Shown here piece by piece: positions 8,501-15,994 of a DNA stretch of 22,904 bases. Position 1 is the first letter of the stretch. Each line of letters opens with the position of its first letter. Source of the DNA: Candidatus Scatomorpha stercoravium (lineage in GTDB: Bacteria; Bacillota; Clostridia; Oscillospirales; Oscillospiraceae); the NCBI GenBank assembly GCA_018716005.1, contig DVKN01000280.1:1-22904 (forward strand), in the 5' to 3' direction. The notes beneath the pieces were generated by a model. The model worked only from the letters and a program-made list of their open reading frames with translations. It did not search any database and had not been told where the DNA came from. Made by a program: the position numbers and the translations under genes.

Positions 8501-11500
8501 GCGTGGTAGAAATCTATATTCAGAAGCTGCACGGCATCGTTGACCTTCCGGCCAATGCAGACGGAGCGGAATTTGAAGCCGCGCTCGCGCGCGTGAAGCA
8601 GGAGATATACGCCGACGCCTACGCCGGAATCAACGCCTTCGGCGCTCACGCCGAGCGGTTCCGGGACGTCGCACGCGAGACGGTCGAGGAGCGCACCCGC
8701 GGCGAGTACCGCGGCGATACCGAGGAGGCGACACGGAGCACGACGGGGCCGCCTGAGAGCGAGCGGTACAGCTATGGCGGACGCGGCGCGGCCAATGCCG
8801 ACCTTGAGGCGCTGGACGCCGCGGAGGAGATGGAGCGGCGCGACGTCGACGCCGAGACCATTCGGCAGGAAACGGGCTGGTTCCGCGGCCGGGACGGCAA
8901 GTGGCGCTTTGAGATTGACGATTCGGGGATGGAGTACCGGAGGGACGGAGACGCAAACCTGAGGCGCGAGAGCGGGTATCAGCGGCTCGCCGAGCTTACG
9001 GACAAGTGGGAGGCCAGTATGTCCGGCGGCGAAGCCCTTGCCGAAAGCGAGCGCGCGGAAATGGACAGGCTCGAGAAAGAGTATGGCGAGCGCGTATATG
9101 AAGAGCACTATTTGCTTTCCGATTTCATAGAGCACAGCGAGCTCTTTGAAAACTACCCACAGCTGCGCTATACCAGCCTCGTCTTTGATGAACTGCCCGA
9201 CGGCACAAATGGTTATTATAACTACAGAGACGGAACAATCTATCTGAGCAATAAGTTCATAGGCGAGCCGCGGGACGTGCTGATACATGAAATTCAGCAC
9301 GCCATACAGCGTTATGAAGGCTTCGCGCGCGGCACTTCGCCGGAATATTGGGCCAGACGTGAATACGAGAGCGGCGACCTCGTGGAAGAGCGGCTGCGGC
9401 GAGAGCGCGACAGCGTTTTTAACTCGCTCAGCAGGGCAGAACAAAACAAATATAACCGGTATCGTGAGCTTGACATGGCTTTGAATCAGACCATGTTCGC
9501 GGAGCCAGGCACAGAAGAGGCCGCGGCATATCAGCGATACGAGGCGGAGCAGGACGCCATTTATGAAGAGCTTTATCCGAACGAGTGGTTCAAGCAACTG
9601 CTCGACCTTGAGCGAAGGATAGAGGATGTTCCCGAAGAGTACGCCCGTATGTACCGCAACACCGCCGGCGAGATTGAGGCCCGCGATGCGGAGTCGCGGC
9701 GGCGGCTCACAGCTGAGGAGCGGCGCGCCACGCCGCCGGACCTGGGCGACGAGAACACGGTTTTTGCGGACGACGAGATACCGGTCAAGGCGCGCTTCTC
9801 GGCGGATGAGGACGAGGACGCCTGGGATGAGACGGCGCTTGTTGATGCAGAGGGGAATAGACTCAGCGAGCAACAGCGCGAGTTCTTTGCTGACAGCAAA
9901 GTGCGCCTCGACTCAGATGGGACATATTATCGTGGGTGGGGACGGCTCCTGCCCGTCTATCACTCAACCGATAATGATTTTACCGTCTTTGACCTCGGCC
10001 GGCTTGGCGAAAATACGGATTACAACACGCCTGACGAGTGGCGCGGCGCCGGCGCCCATGTCGGATTCTGGTTTAACACGCAAGACCTCAGAGGCAAGGC
10101 GGGACGTCGAGCTGAAAAAGTATATCTCAACATAAAAGACATATATGCACTCGACGACCTTGACGAGCTTGCATCAGTAATCTATGATTACTCGAACGAA
10201 GGAGAACTGACGGCGAGCGAATCGGCGAAAGCCTTCAGAGCGAGGCTCGAGGAAGAAGGCTATGACGGCCTGCTGCTCTACAATGATGACGAATTCGGGG
10301 GCATGTCCTTTGTCGCCTTCTACCCTGAGCAGATTAAGCGCGTCACCAACACCAATCCGACGAGCAGCGAGGATATCCGCTTCTCGGTGGACGAGGACGT
10401 GCCAGTCAGCCAAGCCATATCCTCCGCGGGGACTTCTCTTCGGCAGGTTCCGGCGCTCTTTAAAAATCCAAACGTCCGCTTTGGTGAGGTCAACATCGAC
10501 ATAGGCGGTGGGCGCTTTGACCTTGCCACTGAGTATCTCGCGGAGCGGGGCACGCGCAATCTCGTTTTTGACCCATACAACAGAGGCGAAGAGACAAACC
10601 GGGCCACGCTGGACTATCTCATGGCCGGTAACCGCGCCGACACGGCCACAAACGCCAACGTCCTCAATGTCATTGCAGAGGCCCCGGCTCGCGCCAATGT
10701 CATACTTGAGATGGCGAAGGCAATTAAGCCGGACGGCCGCGCCTACTTCATGGTCTACGAGGGCGACGGCTCCGGCGTGGGCCGTGAAACTTCAGCGGGA
10801 TATCAGAACAACCGCAAGACCGCGGATTACGTTCCCGAAATAGAGCAGTTCTTCGACCGGGTCGAACGCCGCGGTAAACTGATAACAGCCACGCGACCGA
10901 AAGCAAATCTTCCGCGCGCGTCGTGGGAGGTGCAGCCGGGCAATGCGGTTAGGTATTCTGCTGACGAAGAGGAGCCTCGGCCGGTTATCGCGAAGAGGGA
11001 CCTCAAGCGGAATCTGCTTGAGCTATTTTCCGTGCCTTCCGGAACCCGGGCCGAGCTCGGGCGCTACATTGAGGGCTTCGCCGACAGGATGATACGCAGC
11101 AAGGAGTATACGGAGGAAGACCGCCGCGAGCTTTTCGACCGGCTCTATGACGAGGGCGTTATGACCGTGGCCGCGGACCCGTATCTCGCCAACGTCCGGG
11201 AATGGCTCGTCAACCGCCGTATGTACGTCAACGACAGTATCAAGCATGAGTTCGGCGGGGCCGAAGACTGGAATGAGTTCCGGAAAAGAGCCTTCGCCGC
11301 CGGCATCTACTTCACAAACAACCCTCAGGATATGGCGCCGGATATGTGGCAGGCGGAGCTCGGCGAGGTCCTTCCCGGCCTCTTCGACAGCTCCAACCTC
11401 GATATGAAGCAGTTCATGGAGCGCGTCGTCCAAATAGCCGAGGAGAGCCGCGACGAGCAAGTCAGCCTCGCGGAGTACACGCAGATGCTCGCCGACGAGA

Positions 11501-14500
11501 ACTACGTGAGCGAGGACGAAGTGCTCGACGACCTTGAGCAGCGCGTAGACTGGGAACTGCGCACCTTTGCGGAAAAAGCCGAGCTCGAGACCAAGCTCCG
11601 CGGGCGCGGGCCCGAAGGCCTTACGAACAGCGAGCGGCAGCGCGTTATCCAGGAAGAGCGCGCCAAGTACTGGCAGCTGCACAGGCAGTACCAGGAGGAG
11701 ACGCGGCAGCGCATACGCGAAGAGAAGGACAAGCGCCACACCAGCGAGCGCGAGGCCCGTCAGCGCATAGACAACATCATCCGCGAGGAGCGTGAGAAGT
11801 ACTGGCAGCGCCGCCGCGAATATCAGCAGCGCGCAGACCAGCGCGTCCGCGAAGAACGCGAGCGGCGCTGGGCGGCTCAGGCCGACGCGCGCCGGCGCAT
11901 AGACGAAAACCAGCAGGAGGCCCGCCGAACCTATTACGAGCAGCTCGAGCGTTACCGTACGGCCCGCAAGGCCACAGACGCCCGCGAGCGGGAACGCCGT
12001 AAGCAGCGCGCGGAGCGAAGCAGACAGAATAGGGAGCTCCGAGAGCTTCAGAAGCGTACGCTCAAACAACTGCAATGGCTCGCCCGCAATCAGCGCCGCG
12101 CGCCGGAAGAGCTCAAGGCCGCCTGGGACGCAGTTCTCGGGGATATCGACATCTATGCCGTCAGCGCCGCGAACGAGATGAACTACTCGAAGAAGTACGG
12201 CGCGACATGGCGCGATATCGCTGACATGGTAAAGGACTTTGAGTCGAACAAGGAAAAGTATCCGAACTTCATCCCCTCGGAGGAGCTGAAACGTATTGCG
12301 GCCCGCGTCAACAACGAGAAAATCGCGGACATGGATATAGGCGCGCTTCAGGACCTGTACAAGGCGGCCGTCGGGCTGCGGACGGAGTTCTACAACCGCA
12401 ACAACGTTATCAACGACGAGCGTGGGCGGCTTTTCGCCGAAGTCTACACGGAGTCCAAAGCCGAAATCAACGACGCCCCGGGCGGCTATACAGGCAAGCG
12501 GGCGGACAGAGTCTTCAACCTTGAGCAGCTGACGCCGATGAACGTCCTCGAGCGCATGGCCGGCTGGAACAAGGACGGCGCATGGTATTCCATGGCCCGG
12601 CAGTTAGAGAAGGGCGAGCAGGATGAGCGCGCCTACGTTGTGCAGGCAAACAGGCTTCTTACAGACTTTCTCCGCGATAACGAGGAATGGGTAATGAAAT
12701 CCGACGGCCAGGGCAAGGATGCCGTCTGGTATGAAATCGAAGTTCCGGAGCTTCTTGAATTCGGCATGGGTGACAAGCCCATCTTCGGCGACACGGTCAA
12801 GGTCTACATGACGCCGGCCATGAAAGTCCAGCTGTATCTTGAGAGCAAGAACTACGACAACCTGCGCCATATGGTGGGTGGACGTACATTCCCCGATAAG
12901 AAGCTCTATAGCGAAGGGAAAAGAGCGGAGGCCTGGAAACAAGGGACAAAAGTGCGCTTGGCTCCAGAAACGGTGCGCCGCCTCGTCGAAAACCTCACGC
13001 CGGAAGAGCAGCAGCTCGCAAGCGTGCTCGAACGGTATTACAATCAGTTCGCCGCCGAGCGGATAAACGCCGTATCCAATGTGCTCTATGGCTACGACCG
13101 CGCCGTCACACGCAACTACGCCCCTATCTACACTGACAGCAACTACAACCGTACCGAGATAGGCAAGTATGACCAGACAGCGGAGGGCGTAGGCAACATG
13201 AAGGAGCGCGTCCGCGGCGCCAAGAATCCGAGCTACAACATTTCGGCCTATGACGCTTTTGAGCGGCACGTCGACCAAACGGCCCGCTTCGTCGGCATGG
13301 CCATACCCGCGCGCAACTGGCAAACGCTCCTCAACTGGGGAGACAGAGAAGACAGCATGATGAGCGTCATCACTCACAAGTGGGGCGGCGAATCACTGGA
13401 CTATATAAAGAATCTGCTCCAGGACCTGCAGGGCGGCAGACCTCGCGAGGAAAAATTCGCGATATCAAGTTCTGCGGATAAATTCTGGTCGAACTACATC
13501 ACCGCCATCTTCGGTGCAAACCCGAGCATCATCATCAAACAGCTGGGCAGCATACCTCTCGGCGGGGCATATCTCGGCGTGGAAAATGTTCCGAGCCCTG
13601 GGCAGCTCACGCAAATCGACCGCGAGCTCATCAGCAAGTACACATCGGAGCTCGACTGGCGTCTCATGGGGTACGCAACGCCGGAGACAAAGCAGCTCAA
13701 AGAACATCCGAACTGGACGCAGCGGAACATGCTCTTCAGAACCGTCTTCGGCGGCGGGGCCATTACCGGCATGGACGGCTGGGCGGCAAGCACACTTTGG
13801 CCCTGGGCCGAAAACAAAGTGCGCCGCGAGCAGCCTGAGCTCGAAGTCGGCACGCAGGAGCAAATTGACGCCGGACAGAGTCCGTTTTATCGGGCTGTCG
13901 CCGCCGAGTTCAACACTGCCGTGAACCGCAGTCAGTCCATGTCCGACACTATGCACAACGCGAGAATCCGCAAGTCCAGCAATCCGGTGCTGCGCGCTCT
14001 CACAATGTTCAAATCCGACGCGGCGCAGACGTATAACGCATTTCGTCAGACCATCGGCGAGGCACAGTACTACAAGAAAAACAATGCGGATACGCGGACG
14101 CAAAGCAGAGCGCGGAGAGCTATCGGAGCGGCTTTTGCGGCATGGATACTCAATGCGGCCTGGGGCGCGGCAATAAATTACCTCATAAACCTCTGGAAGA
14201 GAAAAGGCGATAATTACCGCGATGAAGAAGGTGAGCTGACGGCAGAAAGCGTTCTGCGAGCCATGGTGTACGATATGGTCGGAAGCCTCAGCGGCGTAGT
14301 CGTCTATGGCGAGGAACTGAGCGATATTATCGGCAGCGTCTTCACCGGCGAGCGCTGGTATGGCATGGAGGCGCCTGCCATAGAACAGCTCAACGACATA
14401 TTGGAAGCCTTGCTCAACTCCGGAAACAGCATAAGGAAAGTCGTTGACGAGGCGCACAACATTGCCAGCCAGGGCGGAGACCTCGGTGAGTACTTCTCTG

Positions 14501-15555
14501 AACACAGCGGAGAGATTATCAGCGGAGTTCAGGATATCGCGTCGAAGGCGGCCATGTATTTCGCGGGGCTCCCCGCGAGCAATGTGGAGGCATACGTGCT
14601 CGGCGCGCTGCGGTGGCTCTCCCCTGAGCTCGTAACAGCCTATGAGGACGCGCTTGGAGAGGCTAACCGGGCAAGCCTTGAGGGCCTTGAGGACGACGCG
14701 CTCGTCACTCGCGTCAGAGATATCCTCAGCCAGCGGCTCAACGAGGTGAGCGAGCTTACGGCGCAAACCGTGGCCACGCTGTATACGGCCGGGTACTCGA
14801 ATGCGCTTCCCTCGAATACTCCATCCTCAGTGTCCGTCAAGGGCGAGGACGGGAAAACCGCGGAGACTGTCGAGTTCGACGCCTTCAAGCAGCAGTTCTA
14901 TAACCGCGTCTGGACGGAGACTGTCGGCACGGCGGTGGACGAGCTCACGGCAATGCCCGAATTCGAGGCGGCCGGAACGGAGGACCAGGTCAAAATGCTC
15001 CGCAAGGTCTATGACTATGCCGACGGCATGGCCAAGGCCGAAGTGGTCGATGGATATCAGCCATCAAACACCATCCTCAACGCAGCCGAGGAAATCGCGG
15101 CCGGCGCGTCGCTCGCCGAGTGGGCGCTCTATGACGTGCTGTCCGCGGACGTCTCGGGCAACTTTGACCGGGCAGTCGACCAGGGACTCGACTACGAGTC
15201 AGCGCTCGAGGTTGCCGAGGCGGTCGAGGACGCGGGCGAGGGCGCGAGCAGCGCGGAGAAGTATCTCGCCGTGGCCGAGCTTCCGCTGAGCGAGCTCGAT
15301 AAGGAGGCGGCGCTCGAGGGCATCATGAGCGAGAGCGCCTACGAGCGGTACAGCGAGGCGCGCGCCGCCGGCATAGATACCTACGAGTACTGCGCCTTTC
15401 TCGCCGACGCGGAAAGCATCAGCGGCGACGGGCGGCAGGAGCGTATCTGGGCGCTCATCGACGGGATGGCCCTCTCGCGGGCGCAAAAGGACGCGCTGCA
15501 TCTCGCGGCAGGATACAAAGACACGACGCTGAGCAAAGCGCCGTGGAATAAATGA
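5533..15555 (+). CDS. Giant phage polyvalent protein: J domain, two HExxH modules, ART, methyltransferase, virion-type C-terminus
   Basis: This is a 3340-residue protein, starting after AAGGAG (5519-5524). Approximate order: duplicated motif IE(E/D)KFN(A/N)AIRQI (4-15, 33-44); coiled coils (125-200, 213-296); Gly/Ala-rich hydrophobic stretches (460-512, 610-633); J domain (643-708, HPD at 683-685); low-complexity linker overlying a nested gene (809-869); metallopeptidase-like module with HETYH (958-962); LPD23-like module (1080-1290) with TGWFRGRDGKWRFEIDDSG and HEIQH (1252-1256); ART-PolyVal-like module (about 1455-1605) with His1477, Phe1512/Phe1514 and Glu1587; class I methyltransferase-like module (about 1645-1805) with DIGGGRFD at 1656-1663 and Asp1680; Arg/Glu-rich coiled coil (2035-2185); a long C-terminal region (2185-3340) with hydrophobic segments near 2652-2682 and 2861-2891. 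Phage polyvalent proteins of this kind are thought to be packaged and delivered with the DNA to act early in the host. Catalytic activity is inferred from motifs only. Confidence 0.85.
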   Translation: MANIEEKFNAAIRQINAQRTASGSLSGRRNLSIEDKFNNAIRQITEKDNQERDRQAKRLVSTAQQRREEGGGTPAIFNAAGASRPGSVTQQITSTLERMNDRGLIDTVTSSDSWDTTGEAETALKAWESQLDTLSSQVSQQERQLESAQRQLEQERESLDLNDADAVARFNQRVDEVNAQYGEYERVFNQFDTVRNRYESGIGTYHDMLIAEGGRAQNYRDEAERLAGETEQLAAELDRYRSGDVYYDAGSSGINTAQRREQLERQIEENESEIKRLRSEADRAQWAYYSGLALNEDYAERSAPLGSQREAQIAAGESPFEAGGAIYDYINNIGNAREIRGYDAAGNEMQALGTMTDEEIGLYNYIYATQGREAAAEYLERLRETINARLGQQRYENMSGIGRALYWIPAGINQFTSGIRQLFSEEAVPTSPTQYTSQAILEGLEGRPVASTLYELGTTLSNMAPSILASALGGWALGAAGVAGSTAGRIANLAGSALLGASAGGNAYTQKINEGYLPDEARDYSTLVGLSEGALQYVLGGIEGLGGEAVRGVAAKIGALDNALGRIARSKAGKLVMNMISEGTEEGVQELLEPAFAALVLGEEYDANFEDAAYAFLLGALSAGVVDTVTDAGRAAAGKRRGVNFTFADMDGFIGKNGVNYFEGCNTYAEVEGRYRELARENHPDLGGDTATMAEINRQHSMARAYFQGRGETVPAAERSTDAETAAAEERSAGPDGVVRALSAPAAAVDTQTPANTQEGVQRATGRVTADGGIILPTADEPGGLVLPTAEDFERAGSPENLTGGNINGRTEQTDAVSGRDGGRLGSGRSGGQAGQLAEGTEGRPAAFEQSRTALERQNRAGHLRLEEVSTHELGVPEGTDTPTVRVLPEEEWDDELQKAAEDVYWRTGKEVEYVLGALEVYGSDGSTRRVRGVWREDGAIIIQADNMRVSAQQIAEHETYHEIAAQNPGTDYAVEERIREQFGDEEFERVVEIYIQKLHGIVDLPANADGAEFEAALARVKQEIYADAYAGINAFGAHAERFRDVARETVEERTRGEYRGDTEEATRSTTGPPESERYSYGGRGAANADLEALDAAEEMERRDVDAETIRQETGWFRGRDGKWRFEIDDSGMEYRRDGDANLRRESGYQRLAELTDKWEASMSGGEALAESERAEMDRLEKEYGERVYEEHYLLSDFIEHSELFENYPQLRYTSLVFDELPDGTNGYYNYRDGTIYLSNKFIGEPRDVLIHEIQHAIQRYEGFARGTSPEYWARREYESGDLVEERLRRERDSVFNSLSRAEQNKYNRYRELDMALNQTMFAEPGTEEAAAYQRYEAEQDAIYEELYPNEWFKQLLDLERRIEDVPEEYARMYRNTAGEIEARDAESRRRLTAEERRATPPDLGDENTVFADDEIPVKARFSADEDEDAWDETALVDAEGNRLSEQQREFFADSKVRLDSDGTYYRGWGRLLPVYHSTDNDFTVFDLGRLGENTDYNTPDEWRGAGAHVGFWFNTQDLRGKAGRRAEKVYLNIKDIYALDDLDELASVIYDYSNEGELTASESAKAFRARLEEEGYDGLLLYNDDEFGGMSFVAFYPEQIKRVTNTNPTSSEDIRFSVDEDVPVSQAISSAGTSLRQVPALFKNPNVRFGEVNIDIGGGRFDLATEYLAERGTRNLVFDPYNRGEETNRATLDYLMAGNRADTATNANVLNVIAEAPARANVILEMAKAIKPDGRAYFMVYEGDGSGVGRETSAGYQNNRKTADYVPEIEQFFDRVERRGKLITATRPKANLPRASWEVQPGNAVRYSADEEEPRPVIAKRDLKRNLLELFSVPSGTRAELGRYIEGFADRMIRSKEYTEEDRRELFDRLYDEGVMTVAADPYLANVREWLVNRRMYVNDSIKHEFGGAEDWNEFRKRAFAAGIYFTNNPQDMAPDMWQAELGEVLPGLFDSSNLDMKQFMERVVQIAEESRDEQVSLAEYTQMLADENYVSEDEVLDDLEQRVDWELRTFAEKAELETKLRGRGPEGLTNSERQRVIQEERAKYWQLHRQYQEETRQRIREEKDKRHTSEREARQRIDNIIREEREKYWQRRREYQQRADQRVREERERRWAAQADARRRIDENQQEARRTYYEQLERYRTARKATDARERERRKQRAERSRQNRELRELQKRTLKQLQWLARNQRRAPEELKAAWDAVLGDIDIYAVSAANEMNYSKKYGATWRDIADMVKDFESNKEKYPNFIPSEELKRIAARVNNEKIADMDIGALQDLYKAAVGLRTEFYNRNNVINDERGRLFAEVYTESKAEINDAPGGYTGKRADRVFNLEQLTPMNVLERMAGWNKDGAWYSMARQLEKGEQDERAYVVQANRLLTDFLRDNEEWVMKSDGQGKDAVWYEIEVPELLEFGMGDKPIFGDTVKVYMTPAMKVQLYLESKNYDNLRHMVGGRTFPDKKLYSEGKRAEAWKQGTKVRLAPETVRRLVENLTPEEQQLASVLERYYNQFAAERINAVSNVLYGYDRAVTRNYAPIYTDSNYNRTEIGKYDQTAEGVGNMKERVRGAKNPSYNISAYDAFERHVDQTARFVGMAIPARNWQTLLNWGDREDSMMSVITHKWGGESLDYIKNLLQDLQGGRPREEKFAISSSADKFWSNYITAIFGANPSIIIKQLGSIPLGGAYLGVENVPSPGQLTQIDRELISKYTSELDWRLMGYATPETKQLKEHPNWTQRNMLFRTVFGGGAITGMDGWAASTLWPWAENKVRREQPELEVGTQEQIDAGQSPFYRAVAAEFNTAVNRSQSMSDTMHNARIRKSSNPVLRALTMFKSDAAQTYNAFRQTIGEAQYYKKNNADTRTQSRARRAIGAAFAAWILNAAWGAAINYLINLWKRKGDNYRDEEGELTAESVLRAMVYDMVGSLSGVVVYGEELSDIIGSVFTGERWYGMEAPAIEQLNDILEALLNSGNSIRKVVDEAHNIASQGGDLGEYFSEHSGEIISGVQDIASKAAMYFAGLPASNVEAYVLGALRWLSPELVTAYEDALGEANRASLEGLEDDALVTRVRDILSQRLNEVSELTAQTVATLYTAGYSNALPSNTPSSVSVKGEDGKTAETVEFDAFKQQFYNRVWTETVGTAVDELTAMPEFEAAGTEDQVKMLRKVYDYADGMAKAEVVDGYQPSNTILNAAEEIAAGASLAEWALYDVLSADVSGNFDRAVDQGLDYESALEVAEAVEDAGEGASSAEKYLAVAELPLSELDKEAALEGIMSESAYERYSEARAAGIDTYEYCAFLADAESISGDGRQERIWALIDGMALSRAQKDALHLAAGYKDTTLSKAPWNK
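5581..5610 (+). repeat. Perfect 12-bp inverted repeat inside the start of the giant gene
   Basis: GCTCAGCGAACC at 5581-5592 and its exact reverse complement GGTTCGCTGAGC at 5599-5610 flank the 6-nt loop GCTTCC. The element covers codons 17-26 exactly, in the linker between two copies of a duplicated peptide motif. No T run follows, so it is not a standard terminator. It could affect translation or mRNA stability of the 10-kb gene, or be a protein-binding DNA site. Confidence 0.8.
7955..8140 (+). CDS. Nested 61-residue protein in an alternative frame of the giant gene
   Basis: GGAGGT at 7942-7947 lies 7 nt before ATG 7955, close to ideal. The 61-codon frame is +1 relative to the giant gene and ends at TAA 8138-8140. 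The product is charged and looks like a real small soluble protein: an acidic/basic start, a short strand with YQVETEDGWAVDVPADKL, then helices with DSWLKAQKEG and AEQRLRDRIVQDIFG. Counting codons by hand, 49 of 61 (80%) end in G or C, as in neighbouring genes. The giant frame over the same bases has only 23 of 61 (38%) and reads as Gly/Arg/Gln-rich low complexity. So the nested frame looks like the constrained one here. The family is not recognised firmly; small phage proteins with 'DGW.V.VP.DKL..W..AQ' seem familiar but no function is known. Confidence 0.7.
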   Translation: MDERSKQTRYQVETEDGWAVDVPADKLDSWLKAQKEGPRPLNKAEQRLRDRIVQDIFGSKK

Positions 15556-15574
15556 TGTCGGAAATGATGTCAGA
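15551..15574 (+). repeat. 12-bp tandem repeat next to the attachment site
   Basis: AATGATGTCGGA is followed directly by AATGATGTCAGA, 11 of 12 bases identical. The first copy overlaps the stop codon of the giant gene, and the pair lies about 33 bp from the tRNA-derived core. Short direct repeats in this position are often arm-type binding sites of phage integrases; that role is inferred. Confidence 0.55.
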
Positions 15575-15606
15575 ACTCAGATATACTCGATAAAACAAGG
15601 ATTTTT

Positions 15607-15657
15607 ACCTGCCTTTTAAGCAGGGTGTCCGGGGTTCGAATCCCCGCTGGGTCACCA
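15607..15657 (+). tRNA. Displaced 3' half of tRNA-Lys(UUU); prophage att site
   Basis: The segment folds as the 3' part of a tRNA. It has an anticodon stem CCTGC/GCAGG around the loop CTTTTAA (anticodon TTT, Lys), variable loop GTGTC, T arm CGGGG-TTCGAAT-CCCCG, acceptor strand CTGGGTC, discriminator A and encoded CCA. No D arm and no matching 5' acceptor strand (GACCCAG expected) lie upstream; that sequence is phage. It is therefore a tRNA remnant and not a working gene. It marks the crossover core on this side, and the intact tRNA-Lys gene should be at the other prophage end. Confidence 0.9.
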
Positions 15658-15658
15658 G

Positions 15659-15695
15659 AAATCGACAAGTACCATCAGGGACTTGTCGATTTTTA
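15659..15695 (+). terminator. Rho-independent terminator of the original tRNA-Lys gene
   Basis: ATCGACAAGT (15661-15670) and ACTTGTCGAT (15681-15690) form a perfect 10-bp stem, extended by the flanking A and T bases. The loop is ACCATCAGGG, and TTTTATTTG follows. It begins 2 bp after the CCA of the tRNA remnant. It should be host DNA that once ended the tRNA transcript and now can stop transcription leaving the prophage. Confidence 0.85.
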
Positions 15696-15750
15696 TTTGT
15701 CCGTTCTTCCAATCTTCGCTTTTCACAAAATCCAAAGGGTAGATTTTTGG

Positions 15751-15804
15751 AAGTGAATAGGTAAGAGTGAATAGTGAAGAAGTAAGGTGTGCCGCGCAGC
15801 GGCA
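15751..15804. repeat. Short repeats and hairpin, possible interspersed element
   Basis: AGTGAATAG occurs at 15752-15760 and 15766-15774, with a related AGTGAAGA at 15773-15780. A small hairpin TGCCGC-GCA-GCGGCA (15790-15804) follows. A run of AGTGAATAG-like units next to a GC-rich hairpin looks like an interspersed intergenic repeat of clostridial genomes, but copy number cannot be judged from one window. No gene is seen between 15698 and 15994. Confidence 0.35.
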
Positions 15805-15820
15805 TGGACTTTGGTATTTG

Positions 15821-15841
15821 AGCCGGGGAGAAGCCCCGGCT
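15821..15841. repeat. GC-rich hairpin AGCCGGGG/CCCCGGCT
   Basis: A perfect 8-bp stem with loop AGAAG lies in the intergenic region. No clear T run follows on either strand (CTCTATT on the + strand), so it is only a weak terminator candidate. Confidence 0.5.
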
Positions 15842-15854
15842 GCCTCTATTAAAC

Positions 15855-15893
15855 CCCAAAACCAGGGCCAAGCGGTATGCGGCTGGTTTTGGG
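15855..15893. repeat. 11-bp inverted repeat CCCAAAACCAG/CTGGTTTTGGG
   Basis: The two perfect arms (15855-15865 and 15883-15893) enclose a 17-nt loop. The arm sequence itself contains A4/T4, but no T run follows the stem. Together with the hairpins on either side it forms a dense cluster of foldable DNA without coding potential. Confidence 0.55.
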
Positions 15894-15901
15894 CATGGAG
15901 G

Positions 15902-15968
15902 AAAGGCCCCGGGGGTTGGGCGGAGGGGACGGCTTTTGGCCGGGGTACCCGCGCGCCGGGGCCTTTTT
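15902..15968 (+). terminator. Terminator-like structure AAAGGCCCCGG...CCGGGGCCTTTTT
   Basis: Arms at 15902-15912 and 15956-15966 pair perfectly over 11 bp and end in T5 on the + strand. The 43-nt loop is GC-rich and can fold further. On the - strand the arm ends in TTT, so the structure may also stop the XRE gene, whose stop codon is 27 bp away. Confidence 0.55.
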
Positions 15969-15994
15969 GGCGTTTTATGGCCGATGCTGGCGGA

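Larger units (their letters stand above)
1..15657 (+). mobile_element. Right part of a prophage integrated at tRNA-Lys
   Basis: All genes from the window start to 15555 lie on one strand, mostly with overlaps or very short gaps. They encode lysis proteins (endolysin, holin, XhlA-like) and virion-type proteins (fibre, hub/nozzle, giant polyvalent protein). The block ends at an orphan 3' half of a tRNA-Lys gene at 15607-15657, the usual mark left by a tyrosine-recombinase phage integrating in a tRNA gene. Integrase, replication, packaging and capsid genes are not in the window and should lie to the left. The lack of tape-measure-type genes and the presence of a giant, probably ejected protein suggest a short-tailed (podovirus-like) phage; that is inference. 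No broken gene is seen in this part, so the element may be intact. Confidence 0.85.

Noticed and set aside
15607..15657. Functional tRNA-Lys gene
   Set aside because: The D arm and 5' acceptor strand are missing; the upstream sequence is phage-derived. It is only the displaced 3' half.
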